Shown in pieces: positions 11,458 to 23,376 of a DNA stretch of 64,000 nt; within the stretch, counting starts at the first letter, position 1, and each line of letters begins with the position of its first letter. The notes under the pieces are model-generated. The model was not told where the DNA came from. It did not search any database and was given only the letters and a program-made list of their open reading frames with translations. The stretch comes from Symsagittifera roscoffensis (lineage: Eukaryota > Xenacoelomorpha > Acoela > Convolutidae). Where the stretch lies: positions 11,555,579 through 11,619,578 of the forward strand of contig NC_087065.1 in the NCBI RefSeq assembly GCF_963678635.1, in the 5' to 3' direction. The position numbers and the translations under genes are program-made.

Positions 11458-12378
11458 TGTGACATTCGACCAAAAATGTACGAAAATGCAGTTTTGCATT
11501 CGAATTTTTATCGATCTTAAAAAGGGCAACAAACCTGGAAGATTGATGGTTTTAATGGATTAGCATTGTTATTTGAACGATTAGATGAATCGGGAAGGGT
11601 TGATTTTAACTGACATGCTAGTTTTTAAAATTTCGATTTGGACGTGAACGACACGTAACCTTTTTATGTTTCGCGCACACTGAAACGGCGAAACAGAACA
11701 AAATAGTGGCAGTGAAAACAACTACGATAAAAGGACGACAGATTGAAACTGTAACTGGAAATTGTCAGAAACCACTCCAAGTTGTAACGATTGTGCCGCT
11801 ACAATCGTTACCGAACAGTTCACACGAATAAGGAAGGGTGTTGGGACGGCGTGTCCGGCCTTCCCGAAAGAAATAGGAGTGCTTTTTCCCCGGATTCCAG
11901 AATCCGGAGGGGTCTCGGGCCCAAGACTCAAGCTGTTATGTATTAACTTTTAGCTTCCTGGTCATGTCCTGAGTTGAATTTCATTAAAATTCAGTTTCAT
12001 TCTCAGAGAATGAGAAGCTAGGAGTGAGGGAATGGGTTGATCCATCTTTGATGGAGATGACGATTTTCATCTACTGATCAAAAACATTAGTAATATAATA
12101 AAAAGTAGTAGCCCTGTTTTTAGGAGCGACCTCCTGGTCTGGGGATACTGAGACCCAGCCATGAGCTCACTATTTTTGCATATAATTAAGTTAATTTGAG
12201 TGTTTTGACCGAAGCCGGAAACAGTAACGTTTTGTCGACCCGATGTTAGGAAAACCACCAAAAGAATTGACTTTGGCAGAGACGGTGAAAAGCATGTAGA
12301 CTGTGTTTATACGCTAGCCAGTCGTTTTAGAACCTAGTTTTATTTTCCGTCGTTATGTACTTCCGGGCGAATGTTACA
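11458..12378 (+). repeat. Left LTR of the decayed element (type B)
   Basis: 921 bp, TGTGACATTCGACC to GGCGAATGTTACA. Parallels the solo LTR at 36-945 and the partial right LTR at 24841-25482. It carries the AATCCGGAGGGGTCTCGGG motif and the GTTGATCCAT block also seen in type-A LTRs. Confidence 0.85.
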
Positions 12379-12390
12379 TAGATGTTTTTA

Positions 12391-12405
12391 TGGTGCTCCT
12401 GGGTG
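12391..12405 (+). other. Primer-binding site of the decayed element
   Basis: TGGTGCTCCTGGGTG lies 12 nt inside the left LTR. The young element has TGGCGCTCCTGGGTG 11 nt inside its 5' LTR. Conservation at this position and the TGG start (complement of a tRNA CCA end) identify the minus-strand primer site. I could not match it to a specific tRNA. Confidence 0.7.
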
Positions 12406-15040
12406 TTATTTCTTTTTAACATCATGACCGGCAAAACCACATACGAGCACTCTGCGCCGAGCGGATGCTCATGATAACACTCTTAATAAAGCCCTATCCG
12501 CCGGGGCGGAAGGGTAGTTCGGAACGCGGAAGCCTTCCGGATTCCCGTAAATAGTTTCTTAACCTAGTTAAGACCGAAAATTCACAAACCAGGAAGGGTG
12601 GAGGGGTTGGCCATTCCGTCGTTCCCTGAGAGGTTTGTGACCACAAACAATTAAAGATATACAAGAAAAGACACAAAAAGTAGTATAGTACCTAAGATAA
12701 GCAAAAAAAAATTAAAAAATAACCGAAATACCAAAAACAGTAAAAAAGTATAAAATCACTAGAAATCATCCCCCCAGACGAGATGCGATCCGACCCTACC
12801 GTTTGTTGTTGTTAGATATATTGTTGTTACAGGCATTTATATCAGTCAGGATCGTTACGATCAATTTTGTGGCCCGTTTGTGGTGCTTGTACTGTAGGGT
12901 TATTTGAGTATTTAAGCACGTTAATGCTAATTTGCGCTCAACCCGGAAGGATCTCGGGATTAGTGAAGAAGACTAATCCGGCAACCCGTTCAAGGAGCGA
13001 CAATGAGGGGCTCAAGGACAACAACAATCGACTGTTGGGTATCGTTAAAAATTTTGTATCCTTTTTGGTACAAAAAAGAAGATATTACTCTGTGGGGGGC
13101 TCGACAGTGACTGCACTGTAGTGACCCTTCACCGAACCGCGAGCTTCCGAGTTAAGCACCTTAATGCGGAGATTGAACAAAACCGGAGGGGTATAGTATT
13201 TGTAGTATTATGATTTATACAGCCTATATTAATACTACTATACCATTTTTCAGTAAAAAACACACTAAGCAGACCTGTTTTTAGGGTCAAAATAGCGATA
13301 TTTTGATCCCCCCACAAATCGCGATTTTTGAGATATCGATATTTTTTGATAAACTAGTGAGTTACATCGTAACTGTACTGTTATAATAGGTAGAACACGT
13401 TAAATTTAGTTCGGAACAAAATAAGACCATTTTTTGAAATTTTTGAGTTAGGACAGTAAAAATAATTGTTCAGACAACGTTTACTAGTGAATTGACAGGT
13501 TTTACGACCCGTTTGCCGATAACCTTTCGGGTTACAGTGAAATCAAACTTAACGTGTTTGATTTAGTGGATTCATCAATCCGGAAGGGTCCAAATAGCAA
13601 TGTTTTTGGCGAATTTTTTCAACTGGAACGTTTTAGATCGGATTTTTTGCAATGAACTGGAAAAGTATAGGCCTTCTGAGCTCGGATCAATAATTTTTAG
13701 GTGGAAAAGAGCAGAGCTGCGAAAAAAGTTAGGCGGAACCTAATAGAGAGAAAAATTTTTGATTTTAGAAAAAAGACTTTTTGGGTAATAACTTTGGAAC
13801 AGCAGCCCAGATCCGGTTGATCTTGGTACCATTAGATCAGAAATAAGGTGAGCTTACTCATAGAAACATCAATTAATCAAAAATATAAGACTAAAAGTTT
13901 TTTAAGATTGTTTTTTAGCAAACTCACTATTTCGGGAAGGTAGACTCTTCACGTTTGATAAAAATTTTGTTGGAAAGCCCTTACACCCCTACCAAAGGGT
14001 AGTAACGGTTGAATAAGGCAATTTTACGCTGTTCTAAACAAAAAGGGAAGGCTAAGGAAACCAGAAAACCATAGTCGAGTCGAAACTAGGCTAGTGAAAA
14101 GACCCTTCACAGTTAAGGTGAATTGTCAAATAAGAGGCTTAGCTTCAATCCGGAAGGGTCTTGGGATAGAAAATACACCCTTCCTAGTTAGTTCTAACAG
14201 CATAATAGCACCAGAGAATGTATCCGGAATGGTATCGGGTGAAAATTTTGAAAGTCTCTGAAAAGCTATTTTTGCCAATCCGGAGGGGTCCTGTTTTTGC
14301 CAATCCGGAGGGGTCCCAATTTTGCCAATCCGGAGGGGTCCCAATTTTGCCAATTCGGAGGGGTCCTGTTTTTGCCAATCCGGAGGGGTACTGTTTTTGC
14401 CAATCCGGAAGGGGCCCAATTTTGCGAATACGGAAGGTTCTAATTTTGCCAATCCGGAATGGTCCTGTTTTTGCCAATCCGGAGGGGTCCTGTTTTTGCC
14501 AATCCGGAGGGGTCCCAAATTTGCCAATCCGGAGGTGTACTAGTTTTGCAAAAAAAAAAATTAAGCGGTCATAAGAAAGCAAATAGTAAAAAGTATTAGG
14601 TTATAAAGAGACAGTCTAGAAAACAGTGACTGCTCTGGTAAAAGACCGGACCAAAACAAAACAGGTCTAAGCTCGAATATTCGCGACACTAAGTCTAAAT
14701 TGAACAAGAGTCTCTAGCTTATTTGAGCGGATTGAAATCCAAATCAATTTTGGGAAAAGTTATTGCCCTGGGGAGTTTAGTAGTTCTTGCTGGGGCAATC
14801 CGAAGGCAGATAGGTAACACAGGACTCTGTGGGTGCAATAGTCGCCCACTTGAAAAAAAATTCTCCCTTAAATTTTTGTCTGTTTGGTGCAGCACCGAAC
14901 CGGGAAAGCTCTTTTTTTAGAAACAAGTTCGACTATTATATTGCGACAGACTAAAGTACAAAACACATACGTTTTTTATTGAAAAATTCTTATTTTTCTT
15001 CATTTTTGGTTTTAAATCGATAATATCTGTCCTTGATGAA
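12406..15040 (+). other. Untranslated leader of the decayed element
   Basis: 2.6 kb with no convincing gene between the primer site and ORF1. It repeats the short motif AATCCGGAAGGGTC (or the GGAGGGG form), for example at 13580 and 14148, and in a concentrated tandem array at 14274-14547. AT-rich, with several homopolymer runs. Related in position, but not obviously in sequence, to the leader of the young element (49369-51827). Confidence 0.65.
14274..14547 (+). repeat. 25-bp minisatellite, about 11 copies
   Basis: Each unit starts GCCAATCCGGAGGGGTCC and ends in a T-run; position 19-20 alternates TG or CA. Copy 7 is 24 bp and the most diverged. Open frames on both strands across this array are by-products of the repeat. 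Confidence 0.95.
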
Positions 15041-15043
15041 CAC

Positions 15044-16740
15044 TTGGCGAAGAACTTGTCGCGAATGACGAGAAAAGCTGAGCAAAAAGAGTTACGATTG
15101 AGAGACGACATGGAGAATTTGAGAATTCAACAAGAGCAGAATCTTGGGACTCTTGATACGAAGATAGATGCGATGATGGAGAGGCGAACTCAGGCTATCA
15201 TGGATAGGTTGGACGGGCTACTAGGCAGCAGGAGTGGATCAAAAAATGGGGAATCGAACACGGGAGAACCCAACAGGGAGCCGAGGGTGAACTTCAATGA
15301 ACAGCAGAATAGGAAGGAGAAGGATATATGGATCCACTAGAGGAACAATCAGGCTATACCACAGGGGACAATAGAACGCGGGGCCCAAACATCAGAGGAA
15401 GTTCAACTCGCAACAGACAGACCTCAAACGAACGACCGACGCAAGATACACATGCGACTGGGAGATGTGATTCCAGGAACAGGAGTAATGCGAGTCAAGG
15501 AAGAAACCATCCCAGCGACCAGGTTAGGAGGGAAAAACCAGAGCCCTCATCAGGGGGCAATGATACTCAGTCGGGGCATTCAAGAGACGTAACATCAATG
15601 GCCACAGCCTTTGAACCTCTGAACAGGTCTTTGGAGACATTTCATACGAGGTTATCTAGAACCAATGAACGTAGTGAAAAGTCCAGAAGGGTTATTAAGA
15701 AACCAAGATGCTATAAAGACGAATCTGATGGCTGTATTGATACCTGGATAGACGTGATGAAACTGCATTTTGAAGAAGAGGACTTGTCAGAAAGACAAGA
15801 ATTCAGTGCTCTTACCAGCAACTTGGAAGGGGCAGCCCTAAACTGTGTGATGACCAAAAAGCAATACCAGCGGGATACTGCTGAGAAAATCTTTGAAATC
15901 TTGTTAAATCGTTTTGGCTCAGGGTTGCAAGGTCACCAAGCAATGATGCGCTTCGAGAAAAAGAGCAAACGTGAAGATGAGACGATAGACAAGTTTCTAG
16001 ACAATGTGGAGATGATAAGAAGGCGTAGCCAACCAGATGAGCCGAATAGAAGGATGAACGTGGCAGTAGCCTCAAAATTCATCGATGGTGTGAAGAATGA
16101 TGAGCTTCGAATAATGTTAGCGACACATTACACAACACTCTCAACCAATGCGCCAACACCAGAGGAGTTGAGACTCAAGTCAAAAGAATATCTTTTGCTG
16201 AAGCCTCCATCGAGATCTGGATATTACAAAAACAATTATGGCAATTTTAACAATGGACCAGCAAACCAAGGAAACAACTGGTACAAGCCAAGGGACGATA
16301 TGGACGAGACGCTCTTTTGCAAATTGCAGTTCAACGGACCATCATGTGTCGGCATGCCCAATTTACAAACAGGGCATGAAAGCAATAGGCTTTAGCCTCG
16401 CGGATGAAGATGCGTCAGAGGTCGATCATGAAGATTTCATGCGAAGAGTAATTGCGAAACTCGGCCCAAGGTGTTTCTTCTGTTACTTAGAAGGCCATTT
16501 TAAACCGGATTGTCCACAATTCTGGGATGCTGTAGCAGACATCAAGCATCCAAGGGTGTGAAAACCAGCAAGGCTCGCCTGTTGAGTGAAGCGGAGGCGC
16601 GCAGAAAAGAAAAACCGCAAGAGCTGGCAACGAAGAAGGTGCAGGCGGTAACGGAAGAGATATGTGAACCGGAACCGGTGACTGCAGTGGATGACTTCAA
16701 GATCGACTATAGGGCAGCCGCGAGGGATGCTCTAAACAGA
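15044..16740 (+). pseudogene. ORF1 pseudogene: gag with two zinc knuckles
   Basis: Coding remnants spread over at least three frames. The region parallels the gag of the young element: a coiled-coil-like start, a capsid-like stretch (SDGCIDTWIDVMKLHFEEED, then NRFGSGLQGHQAMMRFEKK), and a knuckle region with DHHVSACPIYKQG and CFFCYLEGHFKPDC. The frame changes near 15330, again near 16310 inside the first knuckle, and again near 16510. The N-terminal ~300 residues of the young copy are not seen. Function lost; the intact equivalent would package element RNA. Confidence 0.85.
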
Positions 16741-16752
16741 GTCCAGTAGGAA

Positions 16753-17740
16753 TTGGTAACGAAGGAGATCGAACAAAAGGTGAAGATCGAATTGGAAAAT
16801 GAGAAAGTACAGGAAAGGCTGAACGCCTTCGAGGCATCAGAAGTCGAAGAAACAAAAGCACTAAGCAGTTTGAGCATGAAACTAAATGTGATCTACGGGA
16901 AGACGTTCGGTATGGAGTCGCAGGGAAGTAAAATACAATCGATAATTTCGGTAGCGGGACACCAGGTAATCAGAATCTAAGTGAACCATCAGAATTCATT
17001 TTCGTGCATTTGGATACATATGAAGATTATCTAAGACAGGTGGAGCCACGCACTGAGTCAAGAGCTGTGCGAGCGCTACTAACAACGGTTGGCCCTCGAA
17101 TGAAGAAACTTCACGGGAAATATATGGACCGTATCAAGTGATGCTGAACGTGGACGGGATCAGTATCTACACTAGGACCTACGTGACGACAGACAGTGAC
17201 CAAATAGGGCAAATCTATTTGGGTGAAGAATAACTTAAAGTCCGTAGGATATGCCATGACATCACGATGGAGCAAGACGCGGTTCACATTGGATACGAAG
17301 CAGATGTGACTGCACATCTGCTCGACACCAACGGGAAGACAATCGGAGTCACAGGGCTTCTGGACTTAGGAGCGGTAGTGGGCGTGATGCCGATAAAAAG
17401 TTGGGAAAGAATGGGCTTCACGAGGGACGACCTAATTCCGACGAATCTCCGCGGCAGCCAATCGAGGAGCGATTTACGTAGCCGGAAGGACACCAATAAC
17501 GGTCCTCCACATGGGAGGACGGGATCTTTGGATGAGCTTCCTGGTGGTAAAGAACTTAGATGACTCCGACCAGTTCATCTTGGGCAGAGATTTTGTCAGG
17601 AATTTCGACATGATGATTGACTTGAACGACGGCCTATTAAGGATTGGAAAGCCGGACCGGAAGTATGTTAAGAAACCAGTTAATGGAATAATAACAGATG
17701 AAAACAAGGTAACAAGGTACCAACCTTTTTAGATATAAAG
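16753..17740 (+). pseudogene. ORF1 pseudogene: linker and aspartic protease
   Basis: Remnants in shifting frames of the segment before the protease and of the protease itself. The catalytic DTGA triad region of the young copy appears here as DLGAVVGVMP, with the preceding residues conserved. The downstream LGRDFVRNFD tract is intact in a different frame after a shift near 17480. Asp is kept but Thr is replaced by Leu. The intact equivalent would process the polyprotein. Confidence 0.8.
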
Positions 17741-18669
17741 TCAAAACTACAGCCGTGACAAGCTGTAGTAGCAGTTTTTAGAATAAAAAATTTTAATTCG
17801 TTAAGTGATAGTAAACAGGTTTGTTTGGTATCGAAACCAAATAGTCAAAGTTCAGTGATTTTAGGCCGGAGCTCCTCGGTAACTCGAAACGGACTGTGTG
17901 TCAGTGTGTTATTGAACACACTGGACACCACGGTTTCAATCCAGCGTGGAAAAAAACTTGGTTACGCTTTGCCGATGAGGACCGACTATGAAGAGACACA
18001 AAACTTGAAGAGATATAGTGTGAAAGACTGCCCTTATCATGCCAATAAAGATATAATTTTTAAAAAAAATTAATGAATTTAAATCTATCATAAACTGTTT
18101 TAAATGAAATCCGAAACGGACGACGGCATGTCGAGTTGCTCGAACTTTCCGGAACGCCCCTCGTCATATGAACTAGCATCTGACAAACCGGTTTTGCCAG
18201 AAATAGAACACTTAAACGGGAAAATAGGCGAGGGAGATTTTGAATTATTGCCGGCGGTTTTAAATCGGAACGCGGATGTATTTTCGCAACACTGCATCAG
18301 GAGAGTCCATCAGGAATACTGCATCAGGAGAGTGACGAAGAAGTACGGGAACCTTGTGATGTGTTAGGTGGTCATAGCAACACCTACCCTGGAAGACCAC
18401 ATTGATCGGCTCGACGAGGTCGTTGGCTGCATGAAGAGAGCGGATTTGAAATGCAAACCATTGAAATGTGGCATCCTCAGGGATTCAATCAAGTATCTAG
18501 GAAGAATGGTGGACGGGCATGGCGTGAGGCCGGACCCGGAAACAGTAGAGGCTGTGTTGACTTGGAAGACTCACAGAAAGGACACACAAGCATGAGATTC
18601 CTAGGATTGGCCAATTATTACCGTGAGTTCATAAATGGATATACAGACAAGGTGTATCCTATGCAGTAG
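17741..18669 (+). pseudogene. ORF1 pseudogene: reverse transcriptase with internal deletion
   Basis: The N-terminal connection is visible (SVTRNGLCVSVLLNTLD, then SSCSNFPERPSS). At about 18300 most of the fingers and palm (roughly 190 residues of the young copy) is missing, with a small duplication of GCATCAGGAGAGT at the join. The catalytic YVDD is gone: 6 nt are deleted and a TAG stands in its place (near 18366). The thumb follows in the same region with VVIATPTLEDHIDRLDEV. Dead enzyme. Confidence 0.85.
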
Positions 18670-19271
18670 CTGATTCGCAACAAAGAAAAGAAGTTCGAAT
18701 GGAACGAAGAAGCACAAGCTGCCTTCGAGAACATAAAGCGGGAACTGTGCGAAGGGCTAGTGCTAGGCATGCCTACAGAGAATGGCATGTATGTTCTTGA
18801 CACAGACGCATCAGTGGTAGCCATCTCAGGAATACTGCATCAGGAGCAAGAATGGAATGGAAGAACAGTTCTCCGTCCCATTGCATATGGCAGCAAGGTG
18901 TTAATTGACACTGAGATGAAATATGGTGCACCGAAAGCAAAAATGTTTGCAGTAGTCACATTAGTGGAGAAGTACCGCGCATACTTGGGGAGCGCTCCCT
19001 TTAAGTTACGCGTGACAACAGAGCGTTATCCTGGTTGAAGACATACTCGATGGATCAGAGTTATATTGGAAGATGGATAGTAAGATTAGATGGCTACCAC
19101 ATGCTAATCGAGCACAGGATGCGTGATAAACACCAGAACGCTGACAACCTCATCAAAAAGACCGAGTTCTATGAAAGATTGGAACAGAAGCAAGCCAATC
19201 AGGCAGAAATCAAGGAAGGGTTCTCGTTTCTGGACAAAGAGACTTATGAAGCGCTTCGCTTGACGAGATGA
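18670..19271 (+). pseudogene. ORF1 pseudogene: RNase H
   Basis: The frame reopens after a stop at 18667. The tract YVLDTDASVVAISGILHQEQ carries the DTDAS first catalytic Asp of Ty3/Gypsy RNase H, followed by the KVLIDTEMKYGAPKAKMFAV tract (Glu replaced by Lys relative to the young copy). A frameshift near 19030 moves to the DGYHMLIEHRMRDKHQNAD end. Confidence 0.85.
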
Positions 19272-20675
19272 AAAGACAAGTCTGGACATTCGATTCCAGG
19301 ACAACCTGAGTTACCTGTAGTGGAGGCATCCGAGATAAAGATTCTCTCCAAGAAGGACCCGGTGCCCGTGGATCTGTTGCTGCACTCAAACCTGGTCCAG
19401 CAAGAACTCTCTCGCATGAACATAAACAGCTTCTCATTGTTGGATAAAACGGTGCGGGTCACACCACAAGTGATGCGGATGCTGGGTGGATTATTGGAGA
19501 GAGAAGTGACCAGAGATGACCCCGAGTGGGCAGCAGCCATGGCATCACTGACAGTTAGCGAGAAGGTAAAGATCATGCCGTCAAGACGACAACACAAACA
19601 GAATGAAAGGGACTGTAGGACTATAGTTCAGCAACTAGAGTCCTCGACACCCCAATACGTCTTGACAAGCACATCAATCATACAAACGGAAAGAACAGGG
19701 GAACGATACACAAAAGAAAACCGTTACTTTTGAAGACCAAGATTAGGAAGGTGAGGAGGTTGAACGAAAACTGGGGCAAGATTAATTGTCCGGGGAGACG
19801 AATGGCGAGGAGAGCAGGCGAGTTCAGGATCAACACCCGGGACAGTAAAGTTTGTCCGGGTAGTCTAATGTAGAAGAAAAAGTTCCTGATAAGGAACAGG
19901 ACCTGGAGGATAAAATTTTGTCCGGGGAGTTCAGATGGATGAAAAGAACGCACAGAACTGATTCGGAGGAGTGAACATGCTCCATCGCAGACTCTTCAAT
20001 TGAAGACAATTCCCGGAACTCAGGGATCGACACCTACTCAGACAGGAACTCGAGCTCAGGATCGGAACTGTCAGAGCAAGCGATCCACACACTACTAGTG
20101 GAGACTCGAGCAAGGGATCTGGACAGGGAGGTATGCCAAGACCCTGACAGTGATCGCTACCTCATACCAGGTGAAAGAGACTTTGACAACGCAGCAGATG
20201 ATCTGGAAACAATAGCGGTATCGAAACGTTCGATAAATTTGTTGCCACAAAAAGAGGTAGTCAGGACTGATCTTCAACTGTTCGAACAAGAAACACAACC
20301 GTTGTCGAAGACTTGGTGTGTTAAGATGGAAGATGACACCTATCAGCCAGATGAAATGAATAGTCAGATGAGGGTCATGAAGACGTACTTGAAGGCGAGA
20401 TACAGACTCTCCTCGGACCTCCTAAGAGCGCAGAGAAATGACCGCATGACGTACAACCTAAAAAGGTGGATCGAAAATGCAGCTCCGGACAAAGGTGACC
20501 TGGAGGAAGACAGTTACCGCATTCTGAGACATAACTTTATGCAGAAAGAGGGAAGGTTATATCTGAACAAGGACGGGATCCTGGCTTGCAAGAGAAGAGA
20601 AGAGGACAGAATCCTGTACAAATATAACGCGATAGTGTTGCCGCAACTCTATCAGACAGAACTTTTATTCAGGTA
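19272..20675 (+). pseudogene. ORF1 pseudogene: linker between RNase H and integrase
   Basis: Charged, poorly conserved segment with stops and frame changes. It aligns in outline with residues ~1740-2160 of the young ORF1. The best-kept part is 20098-20676, ending at PQLYQTELLFR just before the integrase zinc region. Three copies of the GTCCGGGGAG-type motif lie at 19788, 19854 (variant) and 19920. Confidence 0.75.
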
Positions 20676-21640
20676 GCATGATCAGATGGGCCATCAGGGA
20701 ATCGACAAAGTATAACAGAGGATCCTGAAGCGCTTTGAGTGGCCTGGAATGAAAAAGGCATGCGAGAAGTGGGTAACAGCATGTCTGTCATACCAACAGG
20801 TCAAGGATCCAAGGAAATTGCGATTTCCCTTGCAGTCGATAGAGTCATCTGAATTCAACGAGGTGGTGCAGATTGATCACCAAAAGATATGTATGACAGA
20901 CAGTGGTTACAATTAAGTCTTGGTCATGAAAGATCACTTCACGAAGTATGCAGAGGCCGTGCCCTGCATAACTGCCTCAGCAGAAGAGACGTGCGATCAC
21001 CTGATCAATACGTGGATAGCGAGACATGGTTGTCCGAAGACGTTTTATTTGGATAACGGAACGGCTTTCGTGGGAGAACTTACGCAAGAGCTCATGAGAC
21101 GTTCAGAGATGGCTCAAGCTAACTTCACGACATACCATCCCCAGACGAATGGCTTAGTGGAAAGGCAAAATTGAATGTTAGTGTCGATGCTGAGGGTATA
21201 ATGTTCCAGGTACATGACCGATTGGGACAGATATCTTCCACAGGTGATGGGAGCTTACAACAGCACGCTACACTCCACCACCGGAGTTAGTCCACACATG
21301 ATGTTAACAGGACACGAGAAGTCTTTGCCCTTGACTTTTTTTACCCAGAGTATGAGGGGAAGAAAAAATCACCACAATTCTACGTAAGGGATGTGATCAG
21401 ACGTCAACAAGAACTAAACGAGTTGTGTAGACGGAACACTCAGCAGGCACAGGAAAGGCAGAGGTAAAGATTCGAAAAAAGAGCAGCTGATGCAAAAGCT
21501 TATTCGGTACGAGACTAGGTATGGATATTTCAGAAGGTTATACCACCGAAAGTAACGAAAAAGCTCCTAAAAAAGTGGAGGGGACCCTTCATGATTACGG
21601 AAGTGCACTAGGAGGGATGTTTTTATAGACTGAGTACCGG
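20676..21640 (+). pseudogene. ORF1 pseudogene: integrase
   Basis: The H2C2 zinc region (HDQMGHQGIDKV; the CLSYQQ tract replaces CLACLQ, so one Cys is lost), then the DDE core: KDHFTKYAEAVP, YLDNGTAFVGEL and GLVERQN with the catalytic Asp and Glu positions visible. In-frame stops occur at 20676-20678 and near 20713, 20914 and 21172. The C-terminal GPF tract reads WRGPFMITEVH in another frame near 21580. The intact equivalent inserts element DNA into the genome. Confidence 0.85.
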
Positions 21641-23026
21641 CCGAGCCGCTCACTACGAGAAAATTAAGCCACACAACCCATCGACAGAAGACTGGTGTAT
21701 ACCTGCAGACATGGAAGAGGGGGATTATCTGATGATGGACCCTGCCTGTGAGATCAATGAGAAGGGCACCAGGGGAAAGAATGATGGAATGAGGTCGTAG
21801 AGGAAGGATCAAGTCAACCACTGGACCTGGATCCCAACGAGGTGATTGAAGCAGATGAAGAAACCTTACCCTACGCAGAGGAGGACTGGCAAGACCCCAA
21901 ACCAATGGAGGTCCCCAAAAATTTGGAACCAGATCTTCCGTTTCCGATACAGACTCGACAGAGTGACAGGACAAGACCCACGAAAAAAAATAATCCTTAC
22001 GGAGATGACTTCGTAGTGGACAGGATAGATCTGAAGAACATAGTGGAAGAAGTAGTGGGTCTAGAAGAAATAACTGTGTCACAGGACATCGACATAGTCA
22101 ACGATCACGACAAGGAGTGGGTCGATGACCGGTCCAAGCCCGAGGTAGAATTCGACGACGAGCAACAGCAGTCCTACGAGCAAGACTTGACAAATTTGCG
22201 TGTCTTGGAATGGCTGAAAGAAATGACGTCGGACCCAATGGAGACCAGTGTCACAATTCAAGACGTAGATCGTGAAAGCATGAAATACATAATCACCGAA
22301 AATGATGATCCTTCCTGGACTGCCCAGGAAGGGCAAGTACTCATTCCTGCTTCCAACCTCGATTTATTATCCGGTCTCCGATCGACAGGGACGTCGATGG
22401 ATATTTTTGTCCGGGGAGTGGGGGTAGGACTTACCCACACTGAAAAATTATGAATAAAAAATTAAGAATAGCAAGAGAGACAGGTGATCTAGAAACAGAA
22501 ACAGGCGGGGACCCTAGGAAACCGGACATCGAAAGAATAGTTGAGTCATATTTTAGCTTACCAAATGAATACTCAAGTAGCATAACTTTGACAGATAGCG
22601 GTTTTATACTCACAAACAGAACATATGCGATAGCGATAACAGCAGTCATGAGTTTTAAGACGGCGTTAGCAGCGGATTTTAAGAGAGAATATAAAAACAT
22701 AGAATTCCTTTGGAAGCAAAGACCAGGAATAGGAGGCGCAGCAGCTTTGCCGCCGGCGGCGTCACAGATACCGGGAAAGTACTTATGCTTCTTGGTGACG
22801 AGGGCGACGGAGAAGCGGCACGTGGACCCGGAAAATCTAGCCTTGCCCTTGACGAGATTGAGAGACTTCCTTGTGGAAAGGAAATGAAGGAACTCTCGCT
22901 TCCAGTGTACAATCCGAACCGAGGACGACTGCATCCACGGAGCTGTATGCACTGATACACATAATCTTTTCTGATACTAATAAAAAAGTATACCTACATA
23001 AGAAATATTATTTAAGTCTAGGCTGA
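21641..23026 (+). pseudogene. ORF1 pseudogene: acidic linker and macro-like domain
   Basis: Frame 21842-22453 carries the acidic linker ending in the conserved tract DIFVRGVGVGLTHTE. The frame then shifts and 22450-22887 keeps most of the macro-like domain: SGFILTNRTYAIAIT, FKREYKNIEF, GKYLCFLVTRATEK, LPLTRLRDF. A final shift moves the YNPNRG loop and the C-terminal HKKYYLS tail out of frame, ending at a TGA at 23024-23026. Conservation of this module in both copies shows it belongs to the family. Confidence 0.8.
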
Positions 23027-23376
23027 GTTGAGACTGCATGCAGGAAGGCGTCCTACTAAATGTGTTGTATGTGATTTGTGTAATATATTATGTGAAACGT
23101 TATGTTATTAAGACCTTGGGTAAGAGGGAATTAGTGACCATGAATAACCAAATGACGATCTTAGGAATAGATCCAAAGTTTGGAATGTCCATTTTAGCAA
23201 TTTTAATCACTGATTTTAATGAATTTTAGGATTAAAGTCTTTTTATCCAACAGCTTTAAATAAACTTTAATTTAAAATTGGAGTGAACCTGACAAATGTG
23301 ATATTCGTGACTTTTTTTCTAGATCCTGATTGATCGGTTAATTATTCACCTGATTTCTATTGATCAAACTGAGAAT
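23027..23376 (+). other. Spacer between ORF1 and ORF2 remnants
   Basis: 350 bp, AT-rich, no gene. The young element has a 543-bp spacer here with a 20-bp tandem repeat; no such repeat is seen in this copy. Confidence 0.6.

Noticed and set aside
14126-14582. Four overlapping open frames on both strands
   Set aside because: By-products of the 25-bp minisatellite.
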